A DNA stretch of 64,000 nucleotides. It comes from Limnohabitans sp. 2KL-1. GTDB taxonomy: Bacteria > Pseudomonadota > Gammaproteobacteria > Burkholderiales > Burkholderiaceae_C. Of this stretch, positions 1 to 8,604 are shown piece after piece. Below the pieces are notes generated by a model, which was given only the letters and a program-made list of their open reading frames with translations, was not told the DNA's origin and searched no databases. Made by a program: the position numbers and the translations under genes. Position 1 is the first letter of the stretch. Each line of letters opens with the position of its first letter. The stretch covers positions 62,001 to 126,000 of the forward strand of contig NZ_NESL01000003.1 of assembly GCF_003063435.1 (NCBI RefSeq). Reading direction: 5' to 3'.

Positions 1-3000
1 ATCGCCAACCTGAACGGTACGTCGCTCAACGGCAACAACTACGCCCTGTTGATGTCCATGACCGGTACAGCAGGCGAAGCCATTGGCACCACGCTGACGG
101 GCTTGGTGGTGGGCAATACCTACAAATACGCGGTTCAGTGGCAGCAAGTGACACAGATTTTTGGCGCTGACACGTATTCGGGCGGACGCCTGAGTTTCAA
201 GGTGGGCGCCACATCACAGGTTTTCACCAGCAGCGCATTGAGTGACACCTGGCAAACGGCCTACATCACCTTCACGGCGACAGCGACGAGCATGGCTGTG
301 CAGTTGGGCATTGATGGTCTGAACGGCGTGTCGGGTACGGCTGTTGGGAATCCGGCCGGCGCCATTGTGGTGGACTCTTTGTCCTTGGCCCAGACGCAGG
401 CCATTGCGGATGCCGGCACGGGCACGACAGGCGCAGACACCTTGATGGGCAGCGACGCCAACGACACCCTCACGGCCAATGGTGGGGCCGACAAGGTCTA
501 CGCAGGTTTGGGCAACGACACCCTCATCATCAATGAGACCAATGTGGACGCCCTGAGTGCGGGCACCATGCTGTTGGACGGTGGCTTGGGGGTGAACCAC
601 CTGCAATTGACCAACACCAGCAGCGCAGCCGCCGCCAACATCGACATGACCAGCGCGGCCATGTTGCGGCGCGTTCGCAACATCAGCAGCGTTGACTTGA
701 CCGGCACCGCCAACAACACGCTGAAGCTGAACTACCAGGCTGCGGCCACTTTGGGCACCGCGGACAACAGCCTGACCACCGGCGCGGACGAGTCCAAACT
801 GCTGATCGTCAGCGGCAACGCCAGCGATTCGCTGCAATTGGTCAACCTGAGCAGCTGGACCCAGGGCACCGCTCAAACAGCGGCCGCATTGACCACCGTT
901 TACGGCAGCGAATACCGGTTCCTGACGGGTCACAGCTACAAGGCGTTCACCTTGGGTGGGGCCACTTTGTTCGTGGACACGACCTTGACGGTCAGCAATT
1001 TGGCCGCCTCCACAGCGGCCACCAGCAGCACGGCGACGGTGGACGCATTGTTTGGCCCCAGCTTCACCGATGTGAACAGCAGCACCAGCGTCAATGGCCA
1101 GTTCAAGGGCGTGGCCGTGACGTTTGCGGGCTCCAGCACCGATGTCGCCACCCTGGGCAAATACCAGATTTCAAGCGACGGTGGCGTAACGTGGACCGAT
1201 TTGGCTGCAGGCCTGACCGATGCAACCGCTGTTTATGTCGACAAAACGGCCATGATCCGCTTTGTGGATACCAGTGGCACTGAAATTCGCGACCCCCAGA
1301 CCTTGGTGGTGCGCCTGGTGGACAACTCGGGCCTGACCGGTTCCGGTGCTTTGCTGACCGGCAACACGGTCAACGTCAGCGTCAATGGCGGCGCAACGGC
1401 TTACAGCGGCAACACGGTCTCCTTGGTGCAAGCCTCATTGCCACCCGAAGACCCCGTTTTCAGCAGCGCATCCACCGCGTCCACGGCAGAGAACATGCCC
1501 ACGTCGACGGTGGTCTATGACGCGACCGCCAACTCTGATTTGGGCATGACCTACAGCTTTGTGTCGGGTGCCGATGCCAGCTTGTTCGTCATCAACAGCA
1601 GCACTGGCGAAGTCCGCTTCAACGCCTCGCCCAACTTCGAGAACAAGCTCGATGTGGGTCTGAACAACGTTTATGACTTCACCGTTCGCGCCACCAACAG
1701 CGCGGGCGTTTTTGCCGACAAAGCGGTGGCGTTGACGGTCACCAACGTCAACGAGTACCCGCTCAACAGCGTGCCCACCACCTTGTCAGCCACCGAGGAT
1801 GTGGCCAAACCCGTGACGGGCTTGAGTGTCAACGACGTGGATGGCAATCTGTCCACCGTCAAGCTGACGGTGCTCAATGGCACATTGGGCGTGAGCCTGA
1901 CGGGTGGCGCCACTCTCAGCGCAGGTGCCAGCAACAGCAGCACCTTGACCCTGAGCGGCACGCAGGCACAAATCAACACAGCCTTGGGCACCGTGACCTA
2001 CAAAGGCGCTGCCAACTTCAATGGCTCGGACACCCTGACCCTGCTGTCCACCGACTTGCTGGGCTTGACGGACAGCAACACGGTGGACATCACGGTCAAC
2101 CCCGTCAACGACGCCCCATTGAACACCGTGCCTGCAGGCAAGACCGTCGCAGAAGAGGGCAGCCTGTCCATCGCTGGCATCAGCGTCAATGACGTGGATG
2201 GCAACCTGTCCACCGTCCAGCTCAGCGTGACCAGCGGCGCTGTCGGTGTCACCCTGAGCGGCGGCGTCACCATCAGCGCAGGGGTCAACAACAGCAGCAC
2301 CCTCACGCTCAGCGGCACCCAGGCGGCCATCAACACCGTGCTGGGCACCGTGAGCTACCAGGCGGCGCTTGATTTCAACGGCACCGCCACCTTGACCGTG
2401 TTGTCAACCGACAGCGATACGGTGACCGACACCGACACGGTGGCCATCAGCGTCACAGCCGTCAACGACGCCCCCGCCAACACCGTGCCGGGTGCACAAA
2501 CCACCGCAGAGGACACGAACAAAGTCATCACCGGGCTGAGCGTGGCGGACCCCGACGCCACGGGCAGCTTGACAGTGACTTTGGCGGTGACCAACGGCAC
2601 GCTCTCACTGTTGACCGGCACGGGCGTGACGCTGACCAGCAACAACAGCACCAGCGTCACGCTGACGGGCACCGTCAGCGCCATCAACGCCTTGTTGGTC
2701 ACGCCCAATGCCGTGACCTACAAGCCCACGGCCAATTACAACGGCAGTGCCACGCTGACCATGACCAGCAGTGACGGCACGCTGAGCGACAGTGATCCCG
2801 TGGCCATCACGGTGACCGCGGTCAACGACGCCCCCGTCTTGACCGATACCAACCTGAACATGGCGACGGTTGACCCCGCGACCGGCAATCCATCGGGTGC
2901 TGTGGGCAACCTGGTCAGCAGCTTGATGGGCGGTGTGAGTGACATCGATACCGGTGCCTTGAAAGGCATGGCCATCACAGGCGTGGACACCGCGCAGGGC

Positions 3001-3750
3001 ACGCTCTGGTACAGCACCAACGGCGGCACCACCTGGACGCAAGTGACCCAGACCTTGAGCAACACCAACGCCTTGCTGGTCGGCTCGGACGCAGACAACC
3101 GCTTGTATTTCAAACCTGCCACAGGTGCTGCCAACGGGCAGCTCAGCGCAGCGCTGACCTTCCGCGCTTGGGATCAAACTGTCGGCACCGAAGGCAGTTA
3201 TGTCAGCACGACGCCCAACGGCACCACAACCGCCTTCTCAACCGGCGTGGAGACGGTCGGTCAGACGGTTTTCCACGACGAAGTCCCCACCCTGGTGGGC
3301 AGCAACCCGAGTGACAACGGCTACGTGACGGCCGTGGGCAACGACTTGGTGCTGAACTTCAGCGAAGACGTGGTCAAAGGCACGGGCCTGATCGAGTTGT
3401 ACAAAGCCGACGGCACACTGGTGCAAAGCTTTGACGCTGCCACCAGCACCGCACTGACCTGGAGCGGTAGCAACTTGACGATCAACCCCACGGCTGACTT
3501 GTTGGCTAACACCGGTTACTACATCAAGGTCGCCGCCACCGCCGTCAAAGACTTGACGGGCAACGCCTACGCGGGCATTGCCGATGCCACCTCGCCTTGG
3601 TCACAAGAGCTTTGCAGTAATGGGCCTGCTCGCCCTGCTTGGCAACGCCTTCTATGCGGTTCTTGTTCATCGGCTCACGATTTACGCTCCACGCTTCCTT
3701 CCCACGCTCGGTCACCCTCACGCAGTTGCGCTTCGCTTTGCTCACTGTGA
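1..3750 (+). CDS. Giant Ig-like/RTX-type surface protein, 3' part, C-terminus replaced (partial)
   Basis: The frame is open from base 1, so the gene begins before the window; 1249 codons are seen. The visible order is a sandwich domain, a short RTX-like Gly/Asp repeat patch (about residues 137-178), a long Ser/Thr/Ala/Asn-rich stretch, a cadherin-like domain (about 480-580), three tandem Ig-like repeats of about 115 residues joined by VNDAP linkers (about 585-940), a fourth diverged unit, and an SbsA-type Ig domain (about 1088-1195). Such proteins are usually secreted adhesins or S-layer/biofilm proteins exported by type I secretion. The last roughly 50 residues (after the residues encoded near 3595) are Cys/Arg/Ser-rich and unlike the rest, because the frame runs into a foreign antisense segment. 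Any C-terminal secretion signal is therefore missing. Adhesion is inferred from the domains. Confidence 0.8.
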   Translation: MANLNGTSLNGNNYALLMSMTGTAGEAIGTTLTGLVVGNTYKYAVQWQQVTQIFGADTYSGGRLSFKVGATSQVFTSSALSDTWQTAYITFTATATSMAVQLGIDGLNGVSGTAVGNPAGAIVVDSLSLAQTQAIADAGTGTTGADTLMGSDANDTLTANGGADKVYAGLGNDTLIINETNVDALSAGTMLLDGGLGVNHLQLTNTSSAAAANIDMTSAAMLRRVRNISSVDLTGTANNTLKLNYQAAATLGTADNSLTTGADESKLLIVSGNASDSLQLVNLSSWTQGTAQTAAALTTVYGSEYRFLTGHSYKAFTLGGATLFVDTTLTVSNLAASTAATSSTATVDALFGPSFTDVNSSTSVNGQFKGVAVTFAGSSTDVATLGKYQISSDGGVTWTDLAAGLTDATAVYVDKTAMIRFVDTSGTEIRDPQTLVVRLVDNSGLTGSGALLTGNTVNVSVNGGATAYSGNTVSLVQASLPPEDPVFSSASTASTAENMPTSTVVYDATANSDLGMTYSFVSGADASLFVINSSTGEVRFNASPNFENKLDVGLNNVYDFTVRATNSAGVFADKAVALTVTNVNEYPLNSVPTTLSATEDVAKPVTGLSVNDVDGNLSTVKLTVLNGTLGVSLTGGATLSAGASNSSTLTLSGTQAQINTALGTVTYKGAANFNGSDTLTLLSTDLLGLTDSNTVDITVNPVNDAPLNTVPAGKTVAEEGSLSIAGISVNDVDGNLSTVQLSVTSGAVGVTLSGGVTISAGVNNSSTLTLSGTQAAINTVLGTVSYQAALDFNGTATLTVLSTDSDTVTDTDTVAISVTAVNDAPANTVPGAQTTAEDTNKVITGLSVADPDATGSLTVTLAVTNGTLSLLTGTGVTLTSNNSTSVTLTGTVSAINALLVTPNAVTYKPTANYNGSATLTMTSSDGTLSDSDPVAITVTAVNDAPVLTDTNLNMATVDPATGNPSGAVGNLVSSLMGGVSDIDTGALKGMAITGVDTAQGTLWYSTNGGTTWTQVTQTLSNTNALLVGSDADNRLYFKPATGAANGQLSAALTFRAWDQTVGTEGSYVSTTPNGTTTAFSTGVETVGQTVFHDEVPTLVGSNPSDNGYVTAVGNDLVLNFSEDVVKGTGLIELYKADGTLVQSFDAATSTALTWSGSNLTINPTADLLANTGYYIKVAATAVKDLTGNAYAGIADATSPWSQELCSNGPARPAWQRLLCGSCSSAHDLRSTLPSHARSPSRSCASLCSL

Positions 3751-3802
3751 CCAGCTCGCAGCGGGACTTGCACCCGCAGGTGTGCGCCCATGCTGGGCGC
3801 AC
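3598..3802 (-). mobile_element. 5' fragment of a group II intron (antisense to the adhesin)
   Basis: On the minus strand the segment starts at 3802 with GTGCGCC and a short hairpin (arms GTGCGCCCA and TGGGCGCAC), then GGGTGCAAGTCCC (about 3765-3777) and a structured tract. A GTGYG start plus GGTGNAAGTCC is typical of the 5' end and domain I of bacterial group II introns. Only about 200 nt remain; no reverse transcriptase frame and no domain V follow. The segment stops abruptly where the adhesin coding sequence begins (about 3590-3605). The minus-strand 5' flank is a stem-loop (3813-3832), which fits introns that home next to terminator hairpins. Identification is from motif memory, not from a search. 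Confidence 0.6.
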
Positions 3803-3812
3803 CCAATGAACT

Positions 3813-3839
3813 GAGCCCGCTGATGCGGGCTCTTTTTTT
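3813..3839 (+). terminator. Rho-independent terminator after the surface-protein gene
   Basis: A perfect 8-bp stem GAGCCCGC/GCGGGCTC with a 4-nt TGAT loop is followed by seven T residues. It would end transcripts coming from the adhesin gene and lies directly beside the intron-like segment. Confidence 0.9.
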
Positions 3840-3860
3840 GTGGGTTCTTTTTTGTGCCGC

Positions 3861-4244
3861 TCAGTCGCGCACAAACAGGGTCACCAGCGGATCGGGGCCA
3901 ACCTGGCGGCTCCAGTGGCCGTGCACCGTGGCATCGAACGTCGCCCCCTCGGGCAGCGTGTCGGCTGAATAGAAGAATTCACCCGGGCCAAAAATGCGCG
4001 AGCTGCCGTCTTGCAAAAAGATTTCCATCTGCCCCCCCAGCACAAACAACCATTGCGGGTTGCCGGTGCAGTGAAAGCTGCTGCGAAAACCCACTGGGCT
4101 CTGACGCAACTGGCAGGCGCTGGCCGCCATCAAAGCCGACAACTGGCTTTGCGGTGTGCCTTCGGTCAGGGGCACCCATTCATCGCGAAAGCGTGCGCGG
4201 CCATCGGTGTCTGTGAAGAGAATGACTTTTTTCAGCTGGGTCAT
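3861..4244 (-). CDS. Small cupin-fold protein
   Basis: About 127 residues from the ATG at 4244; in-frame ATGs at 4250 and 4259 are also possible, and none has a clear ribosome site. The pattern of short beta strands with a glycine-rich turn around FGPGEFFYSADTLPEG is that of a single-domain cupin (RmlC-like), a fold used by small enzymes and ligand sensors. The usual cupin metal histidines are not well conserved: the first motif has a single SFHCTG histidine. A sensory or non-metal role is possible. It stands alone, convergent with the terminator of the upstream surface-protein gene. The substrate is unknown. Confidence 0.6.
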   Translation of the reverse strand: MTQLKKVILFTDTDGRARFRDEWVPLTEGTPQSQLSALMAASACQLRQSPVGFRSSFHCTGNPQWLFVLGGQMEIFLQDGSSRIFGPGEFFYSADTLPEGATFDATVHGHWSRQVGPDPLVTLFVRD

Positions 4245-4381
4245 GGCCATGTGTCTCATGAAAAACTAGAAGGTCCGATTGTCACCCAGCGGCCTTCGGG
4301 CACTCAAACCAACGCGACAAGTCTGGCATAGTCACGCGCAGATTCCACGCGATTCGACCTTCCACACCCATCAGAGACAAC

Positions 4382-5374
4382 ATGAACACAGCCCCTTTGA
4401 AAATTGTTTTCCACGGCCAAAACGCCGCCAACTTCCGCCAGGGCTTTGAACAGCTCGTCGCCCCCGAACACCAGATCCTCGACCTGAGCGATGCGCTCGA
4501 CCAACCGGGCGAGCGTGCGCATTACGAAACCGCCGACGTGGTGATCGGCATCAAGCTGAACGACAGCATGCCTGTCCCGAGCAAAGCCCGGCTGTTCCAC
4601 GCCCCTGCCGCAGGCACCGATGCGGTCAACACCACCTTGCTGCCAGCGCAGTGCACGCTGGCCAATTGCTTTGGCCACGAAAACGCCATCGCCGAATACG
4701 TGATCGCCGCGCTGCTCATGCGCCATGTGCCGCTGGCACGCGCCGACCAAGACTTGCGCCAACAACGCTGGACTTACTGGGCTGGTCGCCCCACTGCCTT
4801 GCGCACCGAGCTGGGCTCGCAAACGATTGGCCTGCTGGGATTTGGGCACATTGCCCAAACCGTGGCGCTGCGCGCCAAAGCCATGGGCATGCGGGTGCAT
4901 GTGGCCAACCGCAGCCCGGTCAGCCACCCCATGGTGGACCAAAGCTGGACGTTGGACGCCCTGCAGGACTTCATGGCGTCGGCCGACGCGGTGGTGGTCA
5001 GCCTGCCTTTGACCAACAACACGCTGGGCCTGGTGGATGCAAAGGCCATCTCCGCCATGCGGCCCGATGCGGTGCTGATGAATGTGGGCCGGGGCGCGGT
5101 GATCGAAGAAAAAGCGCTCTACGATGCGCTCGCCTCACGCCAGATTGGCGGCGCGGTCATCGACACCTGGTACCAGTACCCCACGCCCGCACAAGCCGAA
5201 TGCGCGCCTTCGCAATACGACTTTTCGGCGCTCGACAATGTGCTCATGACCCCCCACATGTCGGGCTGGACCTCAGGCACCGTGCGACGCCGTCAAGAAA
5301 CATTGGCCGACAACATCGCCCGCCTGAGCCGAGGCGAAGCGCTGATCAACGTGCTGCACGGGCCAGGCCGCTGA
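4382..5374 (+). CDS. D-isomer-specific 2-hydroxyacid dehydrogenase
   Basis: 330 residues, the normal length for the NAD(P)-dependent D-2-hydroxyacid dehydrogenase family (phosphoglycerate, glyoxylate and hydroxypyruvate reductases). The Rossmann motif GFGHIA is at residues 153-158, where the third glycine of GxGxxG is alanine. The substrate arginine lies in NVGRGAV (Arg237) and the catalytic histidine in TPHMSGW (His292). The acidic partner expected near 260-273 is less obvious. It would interconvert a 2-keto acid and a D-2-hydroxy acid in the cytoplasm. It is monocistronic, convergent with the LacI-type regulator downstream. It sits at the edge of the sugar-acid region, so a ketoaldonate or hydroxypyruvate substrate is a reasonable guess only. 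Confidence 0.85.
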   Translation: MNTAPLKIVFHGQNAANFRQGFEQLVAPEHQILDLSDALDQPGERAHYETADVVIGIKLNDSMPVPSKARLFHAPAAGTDAVNTTLLPAQCTLANCFGHENAIAEYVIAALLMRHVPLARADQDLRQQRWTYWAGRPTALRTELGSQTIGLLGFGHIAQTVALRAKAMGMRVHVANRSPVSHPMVDQSWTLDALQDFMASADAVVVSLPLTNNTLGLVDAKAISAMRPDAVLMNVGRGAVIEEKALYDALASRQIGGAVIDTWYQYPTPAQAECAPSQYDFSALDNVLMTPHMSGWTSGTVRRRQETLADNIARLSRGEALINVLHGPGR

Positions 5375-5448
5375 ACTTGCAGCCGCCTTGGCGGTGATAG
5401 CCCCAGCGCAAGCCAAGGCGCAGACCTCTCACCACCTCGAACCCGTCG

Positions 5449-6504
5449 TCAGCTGCTTTGCCGCTGAAGAATCTCAAAGCCGAGATCGAGTTGTGGCGTG
5501 GCGGGCTCTTCGCCACGCATGAGGCTCAGCAGCATTTGCGCTGCCGCCTCCCCAATGCGGGCACGGGGTGTGCGCACCGTGGTCAGGGTGGGCAGCATCT
5601 GGTCGCTGCCCGTCAGGTCGTTGAAGCCGGCAATTGCCACCCGGGAAGGTACGGAGACCCCCAAACGCAAAGCCGCCATCAATGCCCCTTGCGCGAGGTC
5701 ATCGTTGCAAAAAAAGATGGCATCGACAGCGGGGCGCTGCTGCATGATTTGTTCGAACAGCACACCGCCCAATGCCAGTGAGGAAGGGGCGGGGTTCAGG
5801 AATTCCAGCGTGGGTTCGTACAAACCCGCTTCCTGCAAGGCGCTGCGCCAGCCATACAAGCGCTGCATCACACGCGGGTCCAGCTGCGCAGCAGCAAAAG
5901 CAATGCGCTTGCGCCCTTGGGACAGCAGGTGACGGGTCAGGGACGCGCCCGCCTCGGTCTGGCGAAAGCCCACGCAATACGGCGCATCCGCCTGATCGGT
6001 CGCAGGCAAATCCATCAGGTGCACGCACGGCACCTGACTGCTGTCCATGAGTTTGCGCGTGACGGCGTTATGGTCCAGTCCCGTGACCAGCAAGCCTGCG
6101 GGACGGTGCAGCAGTTGCTCGCGCAGCAATTGCTCTTCTTCGCTGGCGTCGTAATGCGTCACGCCCATGAGGGTTTGGTAGCCCGCAGCCCGCAGCGTTT
6201 TCTGGGCAGCGTCGAGCAAATCCACAAACAAGGCATTGGACAGCAGCGGGATCAGGATGGCCACATGGTTGCTGCGTTGCGAGGCCAGCGCACGGGCTGC
6301 CGGGTCCGGGACATAGCCCAGCTTGCTGGAGGCGACCTGCACCCGCTCGATCAAGGCCGGGTCCACCGCCCTTTCGCCACGCAAAGCCCGCGAAGCGGTG
6401 CTGGAGCTCACCCCCGCCGCACGGGCCACATCGCTCAGGGTGATGCGGCCTGTGGCGCGGTGACTTTTGCTGTTTTTGACGAGGGGCAAATGGGCTTGGG
6501 GCAA
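5449..6504 (-). CDS. LacI/GalR-family transcriptional regulator (gluconate/idonate type)
   Basis: 351 residues. The N-terminal LacI helix-turn-helix is RITLSDVARAAGVSSSTASR (about residues 21-40), followed by the hinge and a periplasmic-binding-protein-like effector domain. The sequence resembles gluconate-type (GntR/IdnR of the LacI family) repressors. The start used is a TTG at 6504 with only a weak ribosome site; a TTG at 6489 would also give a complete DNA-binding domain. It is divergent from the gluconokinase/TRAP/idonate operon. Two matching palindromes in the 180-bp intergenic region (6543-6556 and 6650-6667) have the CG-centred form of LacI-family operators. The inference is repression of the operon, and probably of itself, relieved by gluconate, idonate or a ketogluconate. 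Confidence 0.9.
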   Translation of the reverse strand: MPQAHLPLVKNSKSHRATGRITLSDVARAAGVSSSTASRALRGERAVDPALIERVQVASSKLGYVPDPAARALASQRSNHVAILIPLLSNALFVDLLDAAQKTLRAAGYQTLMGVTHYDASEEEQLLREQLLHRPAGLLVTGLDHNAVTRKLMDSSQVPCVHLMDLPATDQADAPYCVGFRQTEAGASLTRHLLSQGRKRIAFAAAQLDPRVMQRLYGWRSALQEAGLYEPTLEFLNPAPSSLALGGVLFEQIMQQRPAVDAIFFCNDDLAQGALMAALRLGVSVPSRVAIAGFNDLTGSDQMLPTLTTVRTPRARIGEAAAQMLLSLMRGEEPATPQLDLGFEILQRQSS

Positions 6505-6542
6505 GGGTTAATCCGGAGAAGAATTCAAGGCGAGCGTCGATA

Positions 6543-6556
6543 GGATAGCGCTATCC
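6543..6556. promoter_or_regulatory. LacI-family operator O1 (palindrome)
   Basis: GGATAGCGCTATCC is a perfect 14-bp palindrome with a central CG, as expected for LacI-family binding. It lies 38 bp from the regulator start, so it could mediate autoregulation. It matches O2 in the pattern GGAYAGCGCTRTCC. Confidence 0.75.
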
Positions 6557-6649
6557 CAAAGTTTTGAACAAAAATTTTGAAGATTCGTGGAAAACCCTGA
6601 TTCACGACTCAAAGTGTCAATTTTTTGTTCTCACTTTTTTTTGAATATT

Positions 6650-6667
6650 TTGGACAGCGCTGTCCAA
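6650..6667. promoter_or_regulatory. LacI-family operator O2 (palindrome)
   Basis: TTGGACAGCGCTGTCCAA is a perfect 18-bp palindrome 28 bp upstream of the first structural gene. It sits at the edge of a very AT-rich stretch (about 6615-6650) that probably holds the promoter. Its centre is 109 bp from that of O1, close to a whole number of helical turns, which would allow looping. Confidence 0.8.
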
Positions 6668-6695
6668 GACCTGTTTTCCGACTGGAGTGATTGAA

Positions 6696-7655
6696 GTGTC
6701 CAAACCCGATGTGCTGGCCGTGGCCAAACTCCACCCTTTCTATCTGAAAGCCCTGGAATCGGTGTACACCGTGCACGACCGCACCCACATCACCGACCCG
6801 GCCGCATTTGCCGCCTTGGCCCCCCGCATCGTGGGCGTGGCGGGCACCGGCGAAGCCAGCGTGCCGCGCAGCCTGTTGGCCCAGGTGACCAACGCCAAAG
6901 TGGTGTCTGTCTTTGGCGTGGGCTATGACGGTGTGGACGTGGCTGCGGCCATCGAGCACGGCATTCCCGTCACCCACACCCCCGATGTGCTGACCGACGA
7001 TGTGGCCGATCTGGCCATGGGCTTGGTGCTGTCGGTGGGCCGCACCATTCCCCAAGCGGACAAATTTGTGCGTGCAGGCCAATGGCCCTCAGGCCCCATG
7101 GCATTGGGCCGCAAGGTCTCGGGTGCTCGTTTGGGCATTGTGGGCTTGGGCCGCATTGGCAAGGCCATTGCCCGGCGCGCCAGTGGTTTCGGCATGTCGA
7201 TTGCTTACACCGCCCGCACCGAAAAAGCCGACTCGGGATTCAAGTACTTCTCCTCGGCTGCAGCGTTGGCCGCGAATGTGGATTTTCTGGTGGTCATCAC
7301 CCCCGGCGGCGCGGGCACCAAGCACCTGATCAATGCCGAAGTGCTCAAGGCCCTGGGCCCGCGCGGCTTTTTGATCAACGTGGCGCGTGGCAGCGTGGTC
7401 GATGAAGTAGCGCTGATCGAAGCCCTGCAAAACGGCACCATCGCAGGCGCAGGCCTGGACGTGTTCGCCAACGAGCCGAATGTGCCCGAAGCGCTGTGGA
7501 CCCTGAGCAACGTGGTGCTGACGCCGCACATGGCCAGCGCCACCACCGAGACACGCCAAGCCATGGCCGATCTGGCTTTTGCCAACATGCAAGCGGGCAC
7601 ATCGGGTCATCCCCTGCGCACGCCCGTGCCCGAGTGCTCGGCCTTGCTGAAGTGA
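6696..7655 (+). CDS. D-2-hydroxyacid dehydrogenase, probable 2-ketogluconate/hydroxypyruvate reductase
   Basis: 319 residues from a GTG at 6696. This start is preferred because GGAG (6684-6687) sits 8 nt upstream, whereas a GTG at 6687 would overlap that site. The family signature is complete: GLGRIG (150-155) for NAD(P), Arg231 in NVARGSV, Glu260 in FANEPNVP and His278 in TPHMAS. It is the first gene of the operon controlled by the operators just upstream and is followed 26 bp later by gluconokinase. By context it would reduce 2-keto-D-gluconate to gluconate (GhrB-like) or act on 5-ketogluconate. The family assignment is firm, the substrate is inferred. Confidence 0.85.
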   Translation: MSKPDVLAVAKLHPFYLKALESVYTVHDRTHITDPAAFAALAPRIVGVAGTGEASVPRSLLAQVTNAKVVSVFGVGYDGVDVAAAIEHGIPVTHTPDVLTDDVADLAMGLVLSVGRTIPQADKFVRAGQWPSGPMALGRKVSGARLGIVGLGRIGKAIARRASGFGMSIAYTARTEKADSGFKYFSSAAALAANVDFLVVITPGGAGTKHLINAEVLKALGPRGFLINVARGSVVDEVALIEALQNGTIAGAGLDVFANEPNVPEALWTLSNVVLTPHMASATTETRQAMADLAFANMQAGTSGHPLRTPVPECSALLK

Positions 7656-7681
7656 TCCCCTGCCCAGTACCACAAAGCGAT

Positions 7682-8206
7682 ATGAGCACCACGCCTTTGC
7701 GCCTGATCGTCATGGGTGTGTCCGGTTGCGGCAAGTCGACCATGGCCGCAGCTCTGGGTGAACGCCTGCGTCTTGACATGGTGGATGGCGATGACCTGCA
7801 CCTGCCAGAGAGCGTGGCCAAGATGCGTTCGGGCATCGCCTTGCAAGACGCCGACCGCTGGCCCTGGCTGGACCGCATTGGCGAATACCTGTCGCAGCCG
7901 CATGCGCAAGGCCGTGTGGTGGCATGCTCGGCACTCAAGCGCGCTTACCGCGACCGCATCCGCGAACAAGCGGGCGATGTGTGTTTTGTCTTCCTTGACG
8001 GTGACTTTGAGCTGATTCAAAAACGCATGCAACAACGCGTGGGCCACTACATGCAGCCAGGCTTGCTGGACAGCCAGTTTCGCACCCTCGAAAAACCCCA
8101 GGCCGATGAGACCGATGTCATCCGTCTGCCCATCACCGAACCCGTACAGGACATGGTCATGCAAGCGCTGAGCGCTTTGCAAACACACCGCCACCCTGCC
8201 CTCTGA
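7682..8206 (+). CDS. gntK: Gluconokinase
   Basis: 174 residues, the usual size for the GntK/IdnK family. The Walker A loop GVSGCGKST is at residues 12-20, followed by the family's DGDDLHLPESVAKMRSG segment that binds gluconate and by the CSALKRAYRDRIRE lid region. It phosphorylates D-gluconate with ATP to 6-phosphogluconate, which enters the Entner-Doudoroff or pentose-phosphate pathway; edd-eda lie about 26 kb further on. It is second in the operon, between the hydroxyacid dehydrogenase and the TRAP genes. The ATG at 7682 matches the normal N-terminus of the family. Confidence 0.95.
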   Translation: MSTTPLRLIVMGVSGCGKSTMAAALGERLRLDMVDGDDLHLPESVAKMRSGIALQDADRWPWLDRIGEYLSQPHAQGRVVACSALKRAYRDRIREQAGDVCFVFLDGDFELIQKRMQQRVGHYMQPGLLDSQFRTLEKPQADETDVIRLPITEPVQDMVMQALSALQTHRHPAL

Positions 8207-8225
8207 TTTTTTAGAAAGCTCCCCC

Positions 8226-8564
8226 ATGTTCATCCGCTGTGCATTCTTCCAAGGCAACGTCAAACCCGGCATGGAAGACGCGTTCAACCGCTACATCCGC
8301 GAAAAACTCGTCCCTTTGTGGACACGCTTTCCCGGCGCGCAAGAGGTGCGCGTGCTGCGCCAAGTCGAGAGTGATGTGGCCGACCCGCACTTTGGCATGG
8401 TGCTGTCGGTGCGCTACCCCAGCCGCGAATCCATCGAAATCGCTTTGGCTTCGGCCGTGCGCATGGAAAGCCGCGAAGTCTCCAAAGACCTGATCGCCAT
8501 GTTCGATGGCCAAGTGTTTCACACCGTCTTCAGCGCGGACGAATACGCGCTGCCCACCGATTGA
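8226..8564 (+). CDS. Small protein of probable dimeric alpha/beta-barrel (ferredoxin-like) fold
   Basis: 112 residues. The start (MFIRCAFFQGNVKPGMEDAF) and the later HFGMVLSVRYPS strand have the look of the antibiotic-biosynthesis-monooxygenase, EthD or Dabb superfamily: short ferredoxin-like proteins that work as dimers. Some relatives are sugar mutarotases such as RhaM. I do not recognise the specific family. It lies 19 bp after gntK and 40 bp before the TRAP binding protein, on the same strand, so it is almost certainly co-transcribed. A role as a mutarotase or lactone-handling accessory protein for the imported aldonate is a guess from position only. Confidence 0.6.
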   Translation: MFIRCAFFQGNVKPGMEDAFNRYIREKLVPLWTRFPGAQEVRVLRQVESDVADPHFGMVLSVRYPSRESIEIALASAVRMESREVSKDLIAMFDGQVFHTVFSADEYALPTD

Positions 8565-8604
8565 TTTTTTGACCACAAAACTTTTTCAACCAGGAGACAA
8601 AACC

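Noticed and set aside
3578..3814. Small plus-strand frame at the end of the surface-protein gene
   Set aside because: It lies entirely across the chimeric junction and the antisense intron segment; no ribosome site and no family likeness.
3545..3874. Minus-strand 109-codon frame across the intron-like segment
   Set aside because: It begins in the convergent cupin region and crosses the terminator. Its text is explained by structured intron RNA, not by a protein family.
6615..6650. Specific -35/-10 assignment in the AT-rich region before the gluconate operon
   Set aside because: TTGTTC with TATTTT has a 15-bp spacing and poor matches. The region probably holds a promoter, but its boxes cannot be placed.
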